Below are positions 1-5,502 of a DNA stretch of 6,225 bases, piece by piece. Position 1 is the first letter of the stretch, and each line of letters opens with the position of its first letter. Source of the stretch: JBCCKC01 sp039182435 (lineage in GTDB: Bacteria; Verrucomicrobiota; Verrucomicrobiia; Opitutales; Coraliomargaritaceae); assembly GCA_039182435.1 (NCBI GenBank), contig JBCDCC010000143.1, positions 1 through 6,225 of the forward strand, read 5' to 3'. The position numbers and the translations under genes are program-made. Below the pieces are notes generated by a model. That model saw nothing but the letters and a program-made list of their open reading frames with translations, searched no databases and was not told the origin of the DNA.

Positions 1-26
1 AGCTATGTTTAGCATGCATCTATGCC

Positions 27-76
27 ATAACATCCAATCTATCACTAAGTTTCAGTGAGACAGGATGTTATATTTT
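27..76 (+). terminator. Hairpin with short T-run, probable terminator of a plus-strand gene left of the window
   Basis: ATAACATCC at 27-35 is perfectly complementary to GGATGTTAT at 63-71. Inside, TCACT (42-46) pairs with AGTGA (54-58) around a 7-base loop, so the whole segment can fold as one long stem with a small internal bulge. The stem is followed on the plus strand by TATTTT at 71-76, a short U-tract in RNA. On the minus strand no T-run follows, so it suits transcription entering from the left better than termination of pgpA, whose stop lies about 50 bases away. The outer stem is AT-rich and the T-run is short, so termination may be inefficient. It could also be a protein-binding dyad or the remnant of a small palindromic element. 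Confidence 0.45.
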
Positions 77-122
77 CCAGTACCCTTTTGCCCAAGGTGA
101 CTACCAGAAAGAAACCCGGCAA

Positions 123-641
123 TCATGCAAGACAAAGGAGCACATGTAAACAGGCGCAGGCGACGAGACCTGCAGCGAGGTCGTCGGCGACGCAACCGAT
201 GCCTCCCGGCAGATTCTGAAGCTTGGAAATTCCGAAGGGCTTAAGGATATCGAAGACTCGGAAGAGCGCAAAGCCGGCAAGCAGAACGGGCCAGCCGTGA
301 TGTTGCGCAACGAGTCCATTGTAGCCACCCATGCCGAGAAAAACGAGTGGCACCGCAACCAGCTCATCGAGGACAATCATCCCCGGGTCGCGCATTTGGA
401 GATGGGACTCCGCCGCGTCACAGATGGCCATGGCCAGATAGGCAAAAAGTATCGCTGTAATGAGGTAAGCGAGCGGTCCGGCATAATGAAAGAAAACTGC
501 GTAAAAAGCGATACCTGCAACGCTCCCCCATGTGCCGGGAGCTTTCTTGATACGACCGATCGGGCCAAGGGTAGCCATATTGATAACAAGACTCGGAGGA
601 AGGAGTCGCGCCCATTGGAGGTGTAAACGATTTGGCGTCAT
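123..641 (-). CDS. pgpA: Phosphatidylglycerophosphatase A
   Basis: PgpA is an inner-membrane Mg2+-dependent phosphatase that removes phosphate from phosphatidylglycerol phosphate to give phosphatidylglycerol. The 172-residue product is of normal length and carries the family blocks in order: KKAPGTWGS (residues 32-40), DPGMIVLDE (85-93, with acidic D85, D92 and E93), FRVFDILKPF (127-136) and GGIGCVADDLAAGL (146-159, with D153 and D154). Three to four hydrophobic stretches (about 42-75, 93-125, 156-172) fit a small polytopic membrane protein. The ATG at 639-641 places GTWGS about as far from the N-terminus as in E. coli PgpA. An internal ATG (residue 22) would cut away part of the conserved N-terminal block, so the longer form is preferred, although neither start has a clear Shine-Dalgarno sequence. 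The gene lies 66 bp downstream of pgsA on the same strand, and PgsA makes its substrate, so a two-gene operon is likely. Identification is from motifs and is strong. Confidence 0.9.
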   Translation of the reverse strand: MTPNRLHLQWARLLPPSLVINMATLGPIGRIKKAPGTWGSVAGIAFYAVFFHYAGPLAYLITAILFAYLAMAICDAAESHLQMRDPGMIVLDELVAVPLVFLGMGGYNGLVAQHHGWPVLLAGFALFRVFDILKPFGISKLQNLPGGIGCVADDLAAGLVACACLHVLLCLA

Positions 642-707
642 TCTAAAAGGAGACAGGAGTTTGCAGTCAGAAGAGAAGAACTCAGCGACAGATCTTAAGT
701 AGTGAAT

Positions 708-1307
708 TTAATCGGAATCGCTTGTCTTTTGCTCGGTAAAGACATCCCAGTATTTGATCATATATTGAGTCCCAGATGAGACGGTGAGGATGGTCGCAAT
801 ACAGAAAAAGACCACGCCCCCCAAATGAATCGCCTCTACAAAAGCGCCCGGAAGTAGGCTAGGGAAATCATTCGCCAGCGAGAGAGCTAATAGTATTAGA
901 ATAGCGGATACAATCTGAGAAACCGTCTTATGTTTACCCGACTTTTCAGCGGCGAGCACGATGCCTGAAGTGGCAGCCACTAAGCGCAAACCAGTAATGA
1001 GGAACTCTCGCGCGAGGATGAGCAACAGCAGCGGTAAGGCCCATGCGGGCAAGGTGCCCATCGCCAGGAGCGCAACAAAGAGCCCAACCATAAAGACTTT
1101 ATCCGTGAGCGCATCCATCAACTTCCCGAAGTTCGAGACGAGACCTTGTTTACGAGCCACGTAGCCGTCTGCCCAATCGGTCAGCGCGCCGATGATAAAA
1201 AGGATAAAGGCAGCGGTGCTCGCGCCAGTGAAGGGCGCATAGAGCAAGGCAACGATCCCAAACAGGATGGGAATCCGCAATAGTGTGAGTAGATTGGGCA
1301 AATTCAC
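708..1307 (-). CDS. pgsA: CDP-diacylglycerol-glycerol-3-phosphate 3-phosphatidyltransferase
   Basis: PgsA is an integral inner-membrane enzyme that joins CDP-diacylglycerol and sn-glycerol 3-phosphate into phosphatidylglycerol phosphate, the committed step to phosphatidylglycerol and cardiolipin. The signature of CDP-alcohol phosphotransferases, DGxxARx8Gx3Dx3D, is complete. With the start used here, D47-G48, A51-R52, G61, D65 and D69 supply the metal and substrate ligands. Around it are about five to six hydrophobic segments. The open frame extends to a TTG at 1359-1361, but family members begin at the NLPNLLTLLRI block. The GTG at 1305-1307 directly before it gives 199 residues, near the usual 180-200, whereas the 18-residue TTG extension has no family character. 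Neither start has a visible Shine-Dalgarno sequence, so the exact N-terminus is uncertain. The next gene downstream is pgpA, giving two consecutive pathway steps in order. The unit is transcribed divergently from coaD. Confidence 0.9.
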   Translation of the reverse strand: MNLPNLLTLLRIPILFGIVALLYAPFTGASTAAFILFIIGALTDWADGYVARKQGLVSNFGKLMDALTDKVFMVGLFVALLAMGTLPAWALPLLLLILAREFLITGLRLVAATSGIVLAAEKSGKHKTVSQIVSAILILLALSLANDFPSLLPGAFVEAIHLGGVVFFCIATILTVSSGTQYMIKYWDVFTEQKTSDSD

Positions 1308-1423
1308 AGAGACAGAGGCTGGCTGGAGAGCCAGTGCGCGGCTAGTCAAAAATGCCCTCAATGAACTGGTCAGGATAAAAGTTGGACTTACGAGCTCAGA
1401 TAAAACTCAATAATCACTTCGCT
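1308..1423. promoter_or_regulatory. Divergent intergenic region between pgsA and coaD
   Basis: These 116 bp separate the preferred pgsA start (minus) from the coaD start (plus), so both units should have promoters here. The stretch at 1373-1415 is the AT-rich part. A TTGGAC at 1382-1387 could be a -35 box for coaD, but the AT-rich hexamers after it (GATAAA at 1399-1404, AATAAT at 1409-1414) are spaced 11 and 21 bp away, so no convincing promoter can be assigned. No operator-like dyad was seen. If the TTG start of pgsA at 1361 were used, this region would shrink to 62 bp. Confidence 0.35.
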
Positions 1424-1909
1424 ATGAAAACTGCAATCTACCCGGGCTCCTTCGATCCGATCACCAACGGACACATTGATGTGATGAATCGGGGCTGTCA
1501 TATCTTTGATCGCGTCGTGGTGGCGGTGGCGCGAAATGCGGCCAAGACTCCGCTCTTTTGTTCCGAGGAACGGGTCGAGTTGATCCGAGAGAACGTAAAA
1601 AATAACCCACAGATTGAAGTTTTAGCATTTGATGGCTTGATAGTGGATCTCGCCCGGAAGCTGAACGCAGTGGCCCTGATCCGGGGTTTGCGAGCTATCT
1701 CCGACTTCGAACATGAATTTCAGATGGCCCAAATGAACCGTCACCTTGATGACGGAATTGAAACGATTTTCCTTATGCCGAATGAACAGTATTTCTTCAC
1801 CAGCTCGCAGTTGGTGAAGCAGGTCTTTAAATTTACAGATCGTGAGAAGCGGTTGATTCCGGCAAACGTGCACAGTGCGCTGTCGAAGAAGTTCGGGCAT
1901 AGCGAATAG
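1424..1909 (+). CDS. coaD: Pantetheine-phosphate adenylyltransferase (phosphopantetheine adenylyltransferase)
   Basis: CoaD is a cytosolic nucleotidyltransferase that transfers AMP from ATP to 4'-phosphopantetheine, giving dephospho-CoA, the penultimate step of coenzyme A synthesis. From the ATG at 1424 the protein is 161 residues, the normal length. It starts with the canonical block IYPGSFDPITNGH, in which TNGH (residues 14-17) is the ATP-binding (T/H)xGH motif. RGLRAISDFEHEFQMAQMNR (87-106) is the pantetheine/ATP-binding block, and TSSQLVK (126-132) matches the second nucleotide-binding signature, usually SSSxVKE. The stretch that is commonly GGDVSGLVP is here FTDREKRLIP (137-146), a local divergence. 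The frame stays open upstream to a TTG at 1382, but the family N-terminus starts at the ATG. No clear Shine-Dalgarno sequence precedes it. The stop TAG is followed with no gap by the ATG of the transporter gene, which suggests co-transcription and perhaps translational coupling. Confidence 0.95.
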   Translation: MKTAIYPGSFDPITNGHIDVMNRGCHIFDRVVVAVARNAAKTPLFCSEERVELIRENVKNNPQIEVLAFDGLIVDLARKLNAVALIRGLRAISDFEHEFQMAQMNRHLDDGIETIFLMPNEQYFFTSSQLVKQVFKFTDREKRLIPANVHSALSKKFGHSE

Positions 1910-3268
1910 ATGGGTGAGGCGACTCAAACCGGCGTGAATACACGGCGCACGCTAGGAATCGTTTTTCTGACGCTGTTTCTCGATCTGGTCGGGTTCTCGA
2001 TCATTTTCCCCCTCTTTCCGGCCATACTGGACTTTTATCTCCCGGACGGCGACGGCGCAGCCAGCCTGCTGGGCAAATTAATCGCGCCACTGGCGGCATG
2101 GGCGGAACGGACAGGGGCGGAGGACCCCAAGTTTATGACGGCGGTGCTCTTTGGCGGTATTCTCGGTTCGCTCTATTCGGTGCTACAGTTTATCTGTGCA
2201 CCGATCTGGGGAGCCTACTCAGACCGAGTGGGACGCCGCAAAGTTCTGCTGATCACAATTGCAGGCTTGGCGCTTAGCTATGTGGTCTGGTTCTTTGCTG
2301 CGTCGTTCTGGGTCCTCGTGCTCGCCCGGATCGTGAGCGGCGCAATGGGAGGCAATCTCTCGGTCGCAACGGCGACGGTCGCCGACGTCACCTCACGCGA
2401 AAAACGCTCGGGAGGGATGGCCATCGTGGGGATCGCCTTCGGGCTGGGCTTCATCGTCGGGCCTGCGATTGGCGGACTTTTTGCCCAGATCAATCTCTTG
2501 GAAATCGCGCCGAGCCTGGCAAAAGTGGGCGTCAATCCCTTCTCGGTCCCGGCTCTGATTGCGCTGATTCTATCTGTGGTGAATTTGATCTGGGTAGCGC
2601 GGATGTTCAAAGAAACACTGCCACCCGAAAAGCGGCAGGCCAAAGGTGTGGCGAAGCGCGACTCGAGGCTCTTCCAGATCTTCCAGGGAGCGAACCCTGC
2701 GACGCAGCGCACCAACCTACTCTACCTCATCTTCATGTGCGCGTTTAGCGGGATGGAGTTTACGCTGACCTTCCTCGCGGTTGAGCGCTTCGGCTTCAGC
2801 CCGACGCAGAATGGGATGATGTTTGTCTATATCGGCTTCATATTGGTGCTCGTGCAAGGTGGCCTTGTGCGCCGACTGGCTCCGAAGCTCGGGGATAAAC
2901 CGCTCGCGATCGCAGGCCTCTTCATCAGCGTCTTTGCTTTTTTGTGTCTGGCCTTTGCCACGAAAACAGGGCTCTTCTTCGTCGCGCTGGCCCTGCTCGC
3001 CTTCGCGATAGGGTTGGCCTCACCGACGTTGAGCGCGCTCGTTTCACTCTACACGAATGAAGAAGAACAAGGCGCCGCTCTTGGAGCCTTCCGCTCGGCG
3101 GGCTCTTTGGCGAGAGCGATCGGTCCGCTCTTGGCCGCCTTTGTCTACTTCTCATACGGCTCGCAGAGCGCCTACCTCTTCGGTGCAGTCATTGTGCTTT
3201 TCCCACTTTGGCTCTCTTTAAAATTACCCAAAGCGAGTCGAGCGCAGGCGGAAGCCGAAGTTGCGTAG
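1910..3268 (+). CDS. MFS transporter, TetA-like (DHA1) proton-coupled efflux family
   Basis: This is a 452-residue inner-membrane major facilitator protein with about 12 predicted helices in two halves, split by a basic cytoplasmic loop near residues 232-266. Visible motifs are the TM1 signature DLVGFSIIFPLFP (25-37, D25 within the helix), motif A GAYSDRVGRRK (101-111), the TM4 block LARIVSGAMGG (138-148) and the antiporter motif C ending GPAIGG (184-189). Together these point to the drug:H+ antiporter subgroup that contains TetA. The substrate is not readable: similar proteins export drugs, but sugars or metabolites are possible. The TM1-TM2 periplasmic loop (about 41-76) is unusually long, which accounts for a length above the 390-410 residues common for TetA. 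The ATG abuts the coaD stop (TAG|ATG) with no Shine-Dalgarno sequence of its own that stands out, so reinitiation after coaD is plausible. The linkage to coaD does not by itself suggest a CoA-related substrate. Confidence 0.88.
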   Translation: MGEATQTGVNTRRTLGIVFLTLFLDLVGFSIIFPLFPAILDFYLPDGDGAASLLGKLIAPLAAWAERTGAEDPKFMTAVLFGGILGSLYSVLQFICAPIWGAYSDRVGRRKVLLITIAGLALSYVVWFFAASFWVLVLARIVSGAMGGNLSVATATVADVTSREKRSGGMAIVGIAFGLGFIVGPAIGGLFAQINLLEIAPSLAKVGVNPFSVPALIALILSVVNLIWVARMFKETLPPEKRQAKGVAKRDSRLFQIFQGANPATQRTNLLYLIFMCAFSGMEFTLTFLAVERFGFSPTQNGMMFVYIGFILVLVQGGLVRRLAPKLGDKPLAIAGLFISVFAFLCLAFATKTGLFFVALALLAFAIGLASPTLSALVSLYTNEEEQGAALGAFRSAGSLARAIGPLLAAFVYFSYGSQSAYLFGAVIVLFPLWLSLKLPKASRAQAEAEVA

Positions 3269-3304
3269 TTGCAAGTCGCTGCGAAAGCAGAAAGCTCTAG
3301 CCGC

Positions 3305-4321
3305 ATGACAAGGACGCTCGCCGCAGATGAGAAAGAAGCGCTACGCCAACAGCTCTGTGCGATGCAGCAATATGTCCTTGAGGAACTTTTAGTTGAGCGG
3401 GCAAAGCGCTCGATTGAAACACTCACCTCCGTCAGTGAGGAAACCGCGGCCGATGTTATTTATCAAATCGATGCAATCGCAGATCGAGCGATTCTGGAGT
3501 GGTTTGCGAAACACTGGGACAACCAGTCGCCGGTGCAGATCATCATGGAGGGCCTAGAAGATGCACTTACCTTCCCACATGGCACCGCTGTCGAGGATAC
3601 CACTCTGAAGTGCATCATCGACCCGATCGATGGCACCCGCGGGATCATGTATGATAAGCGCTCGGCTTGGATCCTTGCGGCCATCGCGCCGCAGCATGGT
3701 GAAACGAATACGATTCAGGATCTCCAAGTCGCCACCATGACAGAGATCCCGACCACCCGCCAGTGGCGCTCGGATCAACTGAGCGCGACTCAGGGCGGAG
3801 GCGTCATCGGCTGGGCCTTTGATCTACGCGAAGGGCTGGCCCCAACCGCCGCCCACTTTCGACCCAGCCAGGCAAGTGAGGTGCGGCACGCCTTCGCCAC
3901 CGTCAGTCGCTTCTTCCCCGAAGCTTGCGAACTGCTCGCTCAATTCGAGGAAGCTCTCTGTCTAGAAGTCTATGGTCCTGAAGACGGCCACGCGCCGCTC
4001 ATTTTCAATGATCAATACATCTCAAACGGCGGCCAATTTTATGAAATCCTCAGTGGGCATGACCGCTTCGTGGCTGACCTTCGGCCGCTCGCGCTGGAGA
4101 AGCTAGGGCTCGGCAATAAACTCAGCGGCCACCCCTATGATATCTGCTGTGCACTGATTCTCCAAGAAGCGGGTGCCATCATAGAGAAGCCCGACGGCTC
4201 GCCTCTGGATTACCCCTTGGATACAACGACGCCTGTAAGTTGGGTCGCTTATGCCAATCAGACTTTGGCCGGGCAGATACGGCCCGCACTGATAAGGACA
4301 GTCGAGCAAGTCTTGGCTTAG
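3305..4321 (+). CDS. Inositol-monophosphatase-superfamily sugar phosphatase-like protein
   Basis: The 338-residue product belongs to the Mg2+-dependent, Li+-sensitive phosphatase superfamily (IMPase/FBPase/bisphosphate nucleotidase). Motif A is CIIDPIDGT (103-111, metal ligands D106 and D109). Motif B is PYDICCALILQEAGAII (277-293), in which D279 corresponds to the aspartate of the usual WD. The upstream metal-binding glutamate of the usual GEE motif is probably E82 in IIMEGLED. The segment after motif A, TRGIMYDKRSAW, departs from the usual TxNF and marks a distinct subgroup. The protein is some 60-70 residues longer than typical IMPases (about 260-280), mainly between the motifs (about 140-260). 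The substrate cannot be told; SuhB-like inositol phosphate or another sugar phosphate is possible. A TTG at 3269, directly after the transporter's stop, would add 12 residues with no family character, so the ATG at 3305 is preferred. With a 36-bp gap it is probably the last gene of the coaD-transporter unit. Confidence 0.8.
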   Translation: MTRTLAADEKEALRQQLCAMQQYVLEELLVERAKRSIETLTSVSEETAADVIYQIDAIADRAILEWFAKHWDNQSPVQIIMEGLEDALTFPHGTAVEDTTLKCIIDPIDGTRGIMYDKRSAWILAAIAPQHGETNTIQDLQVATMTEIPTTRQWRSDQLSATQGGGVIGWAFDLREGLAPTAAHFRPSQASEVRHAFATVSRFFPEACELLAQFEEALCLEVYGPEDGHAPLIFNDQYISNGGQFYEILSGHDRFVADLRPLALEKLGLGNKLSGHPYDICCALILQEAGAIIEKPDGSPLDYPLDTTTPVSWVAYANQTLAGQIRPALIRTVEQVLA

Positions 4322-4339
4322 AGCCCAGCCAGCAGGCAC

Positions 4340-4375
4340 AAAAAAGCATTGGCATCCATGAAAGACGCCAATGCT
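4340..4375 (-). terminator. Rho-independent terminator of the repeat-protein gene
   Basis: AGCATTGGC at 4345-4353 and GCCAATGCT at 4367-4375 form a perfect 9-bp stem with a 13-base loop, and two more loop pairs are possible after one mismatch. Read on the minus strand, the stem is followed directly by six T's (A4340-A4345 on the plus strand, the last also closing the stem). This is the classical layout, 24 bp after the stop of the gene at 4400-4753. On the plus strand the stem ends 54 bp after the phosphatase stop but is followed by GACTACTT, so it would be a poor plus-strand terminator, though it may contribute. It lies between two convergent transcription units. Confidence 0.85.
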
Positions 4376-4399
4376 GACTACTTAACCGTCCAACAACAA

Positions 4400-4753
4400 T
4401 CAACGAGCAGCAGCTCTAAGTTCGGCAGATTTTGCACGATCCGAAGCGACTCGGGAGTGACGATTGATAAAGGCTGGTGAGCTTTGAATGCTTTCTGATT
4501 CTACAGCCATGATCTTTGTGGACTCGATAGCTACACGATCGCTAGCGACACGTGTGTGGCGGTTCACATAAGCGGGTGCTTCGAGGTAGCTTCGCGCTTC
4601 TGTAGCCATCGCTGGCTTTGCAGCTTGGACTGCTAAATCACTCGCGACTCGTGTGTGACGATTCACGTAGGCTGGTGATTGAGCGGCACTTGCGACTGCA
4701 CTTGCAGCAATCAGAAGTGAGGAAGCAAGGAGGATGTTCTTTTGGATATTCAT
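4400..4753 (-). CDS. Small exported protein with three 33-residue repeats (NRHTRVASD core), function unknown
   Basis: I do not recognise this 117-residue protein. Residues 1-23 form a Sec signal peptide: MNIQKN, then a hydrophobic core LLASSLLIAASAV, then an AxA site near ASA|A (about 23/24). The mature part of about 94 residues is built from three units at an exact 33-residue period. Each begins with a 14-residue core: SPAYVNRHTRVASD (26-39), APAYVNRHTRVASD (59-72) and SPAFINRHSRVASD (92-105). The first two units share a weaker linker with MAxExxS (49-55 and 82-88), and the third ends early at residue 117. There is no cysteine, no lipobox and no second membrane helix, so a periplasmic or secreted location is inferred. 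Cores one and two differ by eight synonymous changes and one replacement (S/A), showing that the protein sequence is selected and the frame is real. The ATG at 4751-4753 gives the complete signal peptide but has no clear Shine-Dalgarno sequence. A terminator follows the gene. It is divergent from tetR, with a likely operator between them. Confidence 0.85.
   Translation of the reverse strand: MNIQKNILLASSLLIAASAVASAAQSPAYVNRHTRVASDLAVQAAKPAMATEARSYLEAPAYVNRHTRVASDRVAIESTKIMAVESESIQSSPAFINRHSRVASDRAKSAELRAAAR
4439..4678 (-). repeat. Three 42-nt coding repeats at a 99-nt period inside the exported-protein gene
   Basis: The cores lie at 4637-4678, 4538-4579 and 4439-4480, exactly 99 nt apart, and encode (S/A)PA(Y/F)(V/I)NRH(T/S)RVASD. 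The DNA of copies one and two differs at eight third positions or synonymous sites and only one replacement site. Copy three differs by conservative replacements (Y/F, V/I, T/S). The duplication is therefore not recent, and the peptide has been held constant while the DNA drifted. The invariant residues are P, A, N, R, H, R, V, A, S and D. Confidence 0.9.
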
Positions 4754-4780
4754 GATATTTTGTTCTTTTGATTGTTTAGA

Positions 4781-4793
4781 TCCCGTTTCGGGA
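4781..4793. other. Short perfect inverted repeat in the leader of the exported-protein gene
   Basis: TCCCG (4781-4785) and CGGGA (4789-4793) flank a TTT spacer, giving a GC-rich palindrome in an otherwise AT-rich leader, 27 bp upstream of the ATG of the repeat-protein gene. In the minus-strand RNA it could be a small hairpin just before the ribosome-binding region. Alternatively it is a second protein site. At 5 bp per arm, chance occurrence is quite possible. Confidence 0.25.
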
Positions 4794-4806
4794 AGTTTGG
4801 ACTTGT

Positions 4807-4812
4807 TTGACA
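4807..4812 (+). promoter_or_regulatory. Consensus -35 hexamer TTGACA, possible tetR promoter
   Basis: TTGACA matches the sigma-70 -35 consensus exactly and lies 9 bp before the 18-bp dyad at 4822-4839, pointing toward tetR. The -10 region is not convincing: 17-bp spacing gives TTCTGT and 18-bp spacing gives TCTGTA. If transcription starts near 4840, the tetR leader would be about 100 nt. A repressor on the dyad would cover the spacer and -10 of such a promoter. Confidence 0.35.
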
Positions 4813-4821
4813 GGCGATAAA

Positions 4822-4839
4822 GTATACCGTTCTGTATAC
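4822..4839. promoter_or_regulatory. 18-bp dyad, candidate TetR operator
   Basis: GTATACCGTTCTGTATAC consists of two GTATAC half-sites around a 6-bp centre in which G4829 and C4832 also keep the symmetry. Each half-site is itself palindromic. Size, symmetry and position in the divergent region between a tetR-family gene and its neighbour are typical of TetR operators. On the minus strand the dyad overlaps TATACT (4821-4826), a good -10 for the exported-protein gene, though no good -35 is visible 17 bp upstream of it. On the plus strand it lies just after TTGACA. Bound repressor would therefore be placed to block both directions. Binding by the adjacent TetR protein is inferred. Confidence 0.55.
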
Positions 4840-4941
4840 GTAAGAGCAGAGACCCGCACCTCTATTCCAAAAATCAGCAAAAAACTTTAGAAAGTGTCCA
4901 ATATAAGCTACATCCCATTGATATCCTGAAGTTTGCAGACG

Positions 4942-5502
4942 ATGAAAAATACCAAAAAAAATGCCGCCATCCTCGAAAACGCGAACCGACTCTTCGAACT
5001 TCAGGGCTTTAAGGGCACAGGAGTGGACCAAATCGCAGCCGAATCCGGAGTGACCAAGCGCACGCTATATAAGCACTTCGGCTCGAAGGAGGGTTTGATC
5101 CGCGCGGTTCTGGAAGCACATGAGACCAGCATGATGGAGCGTTTCCGTCAGGATCTGGCTGCATCCAGAATGACAGCAAAGGAACGCATCCTCCTCTGCT
5201 TCGACCTTTACCGTGACTGGTTTGAGCATACGAATTTCACTGGCTGCATCTTTATCAAGACCCTTAATGAGTTCGCCAACTGCACGCCCGCGCTGAACCA
5301 ACAGGCGCAAGGTGCGAAATGGGCCCTGCGGGAGCTGATCCTGGAGCAGACAAAGTCGACGAGAGCAACGGAGCCAGAACAACTGGCCGATCAAATTCAG
5401 TTACTGCTCGAAGGGTCCATTATCCTCGCCCAGAGTGGTCGGGGTGTGACGATCATCGATGCCGCCCAGGAAGCGGCCGCTCAACTACTCGAGGGCGCTT
5501 GA
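4942..5502 (+). CDS. TetR/AcrR-family transcriptional regulator
   Basis: This 186-residue cytosolic DNA-binding protein has the standard TetR length. The N-terminal three-helix domain (about 7-55) contains the helix-turn-helix GVDQIAAESGVTKRTLYKHF (27-46) followed by GSKEGLI, the most conserved part of the family. The all-helical C-terminal ligand and dimer domain (about 60-186) carries GCIFIKTLNEFA (101-112), like the GCxFxN block of NemR-type regulators, with cysteines at 102 and 114 (a third at 86). A reactive ligand or thiol sensing is therefore conceivable but not shown. The ATG at 4942 is preferred over an in-frame TTG at 4933 that adds three residues. No clear Shine-Dalgarno sequence is seen. 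It is divergent from the exported-protein gene across 188 bp containing an operator-like dyad, so it probably represses itself, that gene, or both. Its last 22 bp overlap the 3' end of the convergent decarboxylase gene. Confidence 0.9.
   Translation: MKNTKKNAAILENANRLFELQGFKGTGVDQIAAESGVTKRTLYKHFGSKEGLIRAVLEAHETSMMERFRQDLAASRMTAKERILLCFDLYRDWFEHTNFTGCIFIKTLNEFANCTPALNQQAQGAKWALRELILEQTKSTRATEPEQLADQIQLLLEGSIILAQSGRGVTIIDAAQEAAAQLLEGA

Noticed and set aside
297..626. Plus-strand open frame of 109 codons opposite pgpA
   Set aside because: It lies wholly within pgpA on the other strand, its product has no recognisable motif or hydrophobic pattern, and pgpA carries all its family motifs.
657..682. 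GAGTT...AACTC inverted repeat between pgsA and pgpA
   Set aside because: Five-base arms with a 16-base loop and no following T-run are within chance, and a terminator here would separate two consecutive pathway genes.
2278..2715. Minus-strand open frame of 145 codons opposite the transporter
   Set aside because: Its composition is low-complexity and basic, as expected from the antisense of a hydrophobic membrane-protein gene, and the plus frame has full MFS motifs.
3269..3304. TTG directly after the transporter stop as the phosphatase start
   Set aside because: It mimics the TAG|ATG junction upstream, but the 12 added residues have no family character and an ATG follows at 3305. It remains possible.
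4439..4678. CRISPR-like spaced repeats
   Set aside because: The 42-nt units at a 99-nt period are codon-framed, differ mainly at synonymous sites and encode a peptide repeat; the spacers are also coding, and no cas genes are present.
4896..4907. GTCCAATATAAG as a promoter for tetR (TATAAG) or for the minus-strand gene (TTGGAC)
   Set aside because: No matching partner hexamer lies at 16-18 bp in either direction, so this was not called.
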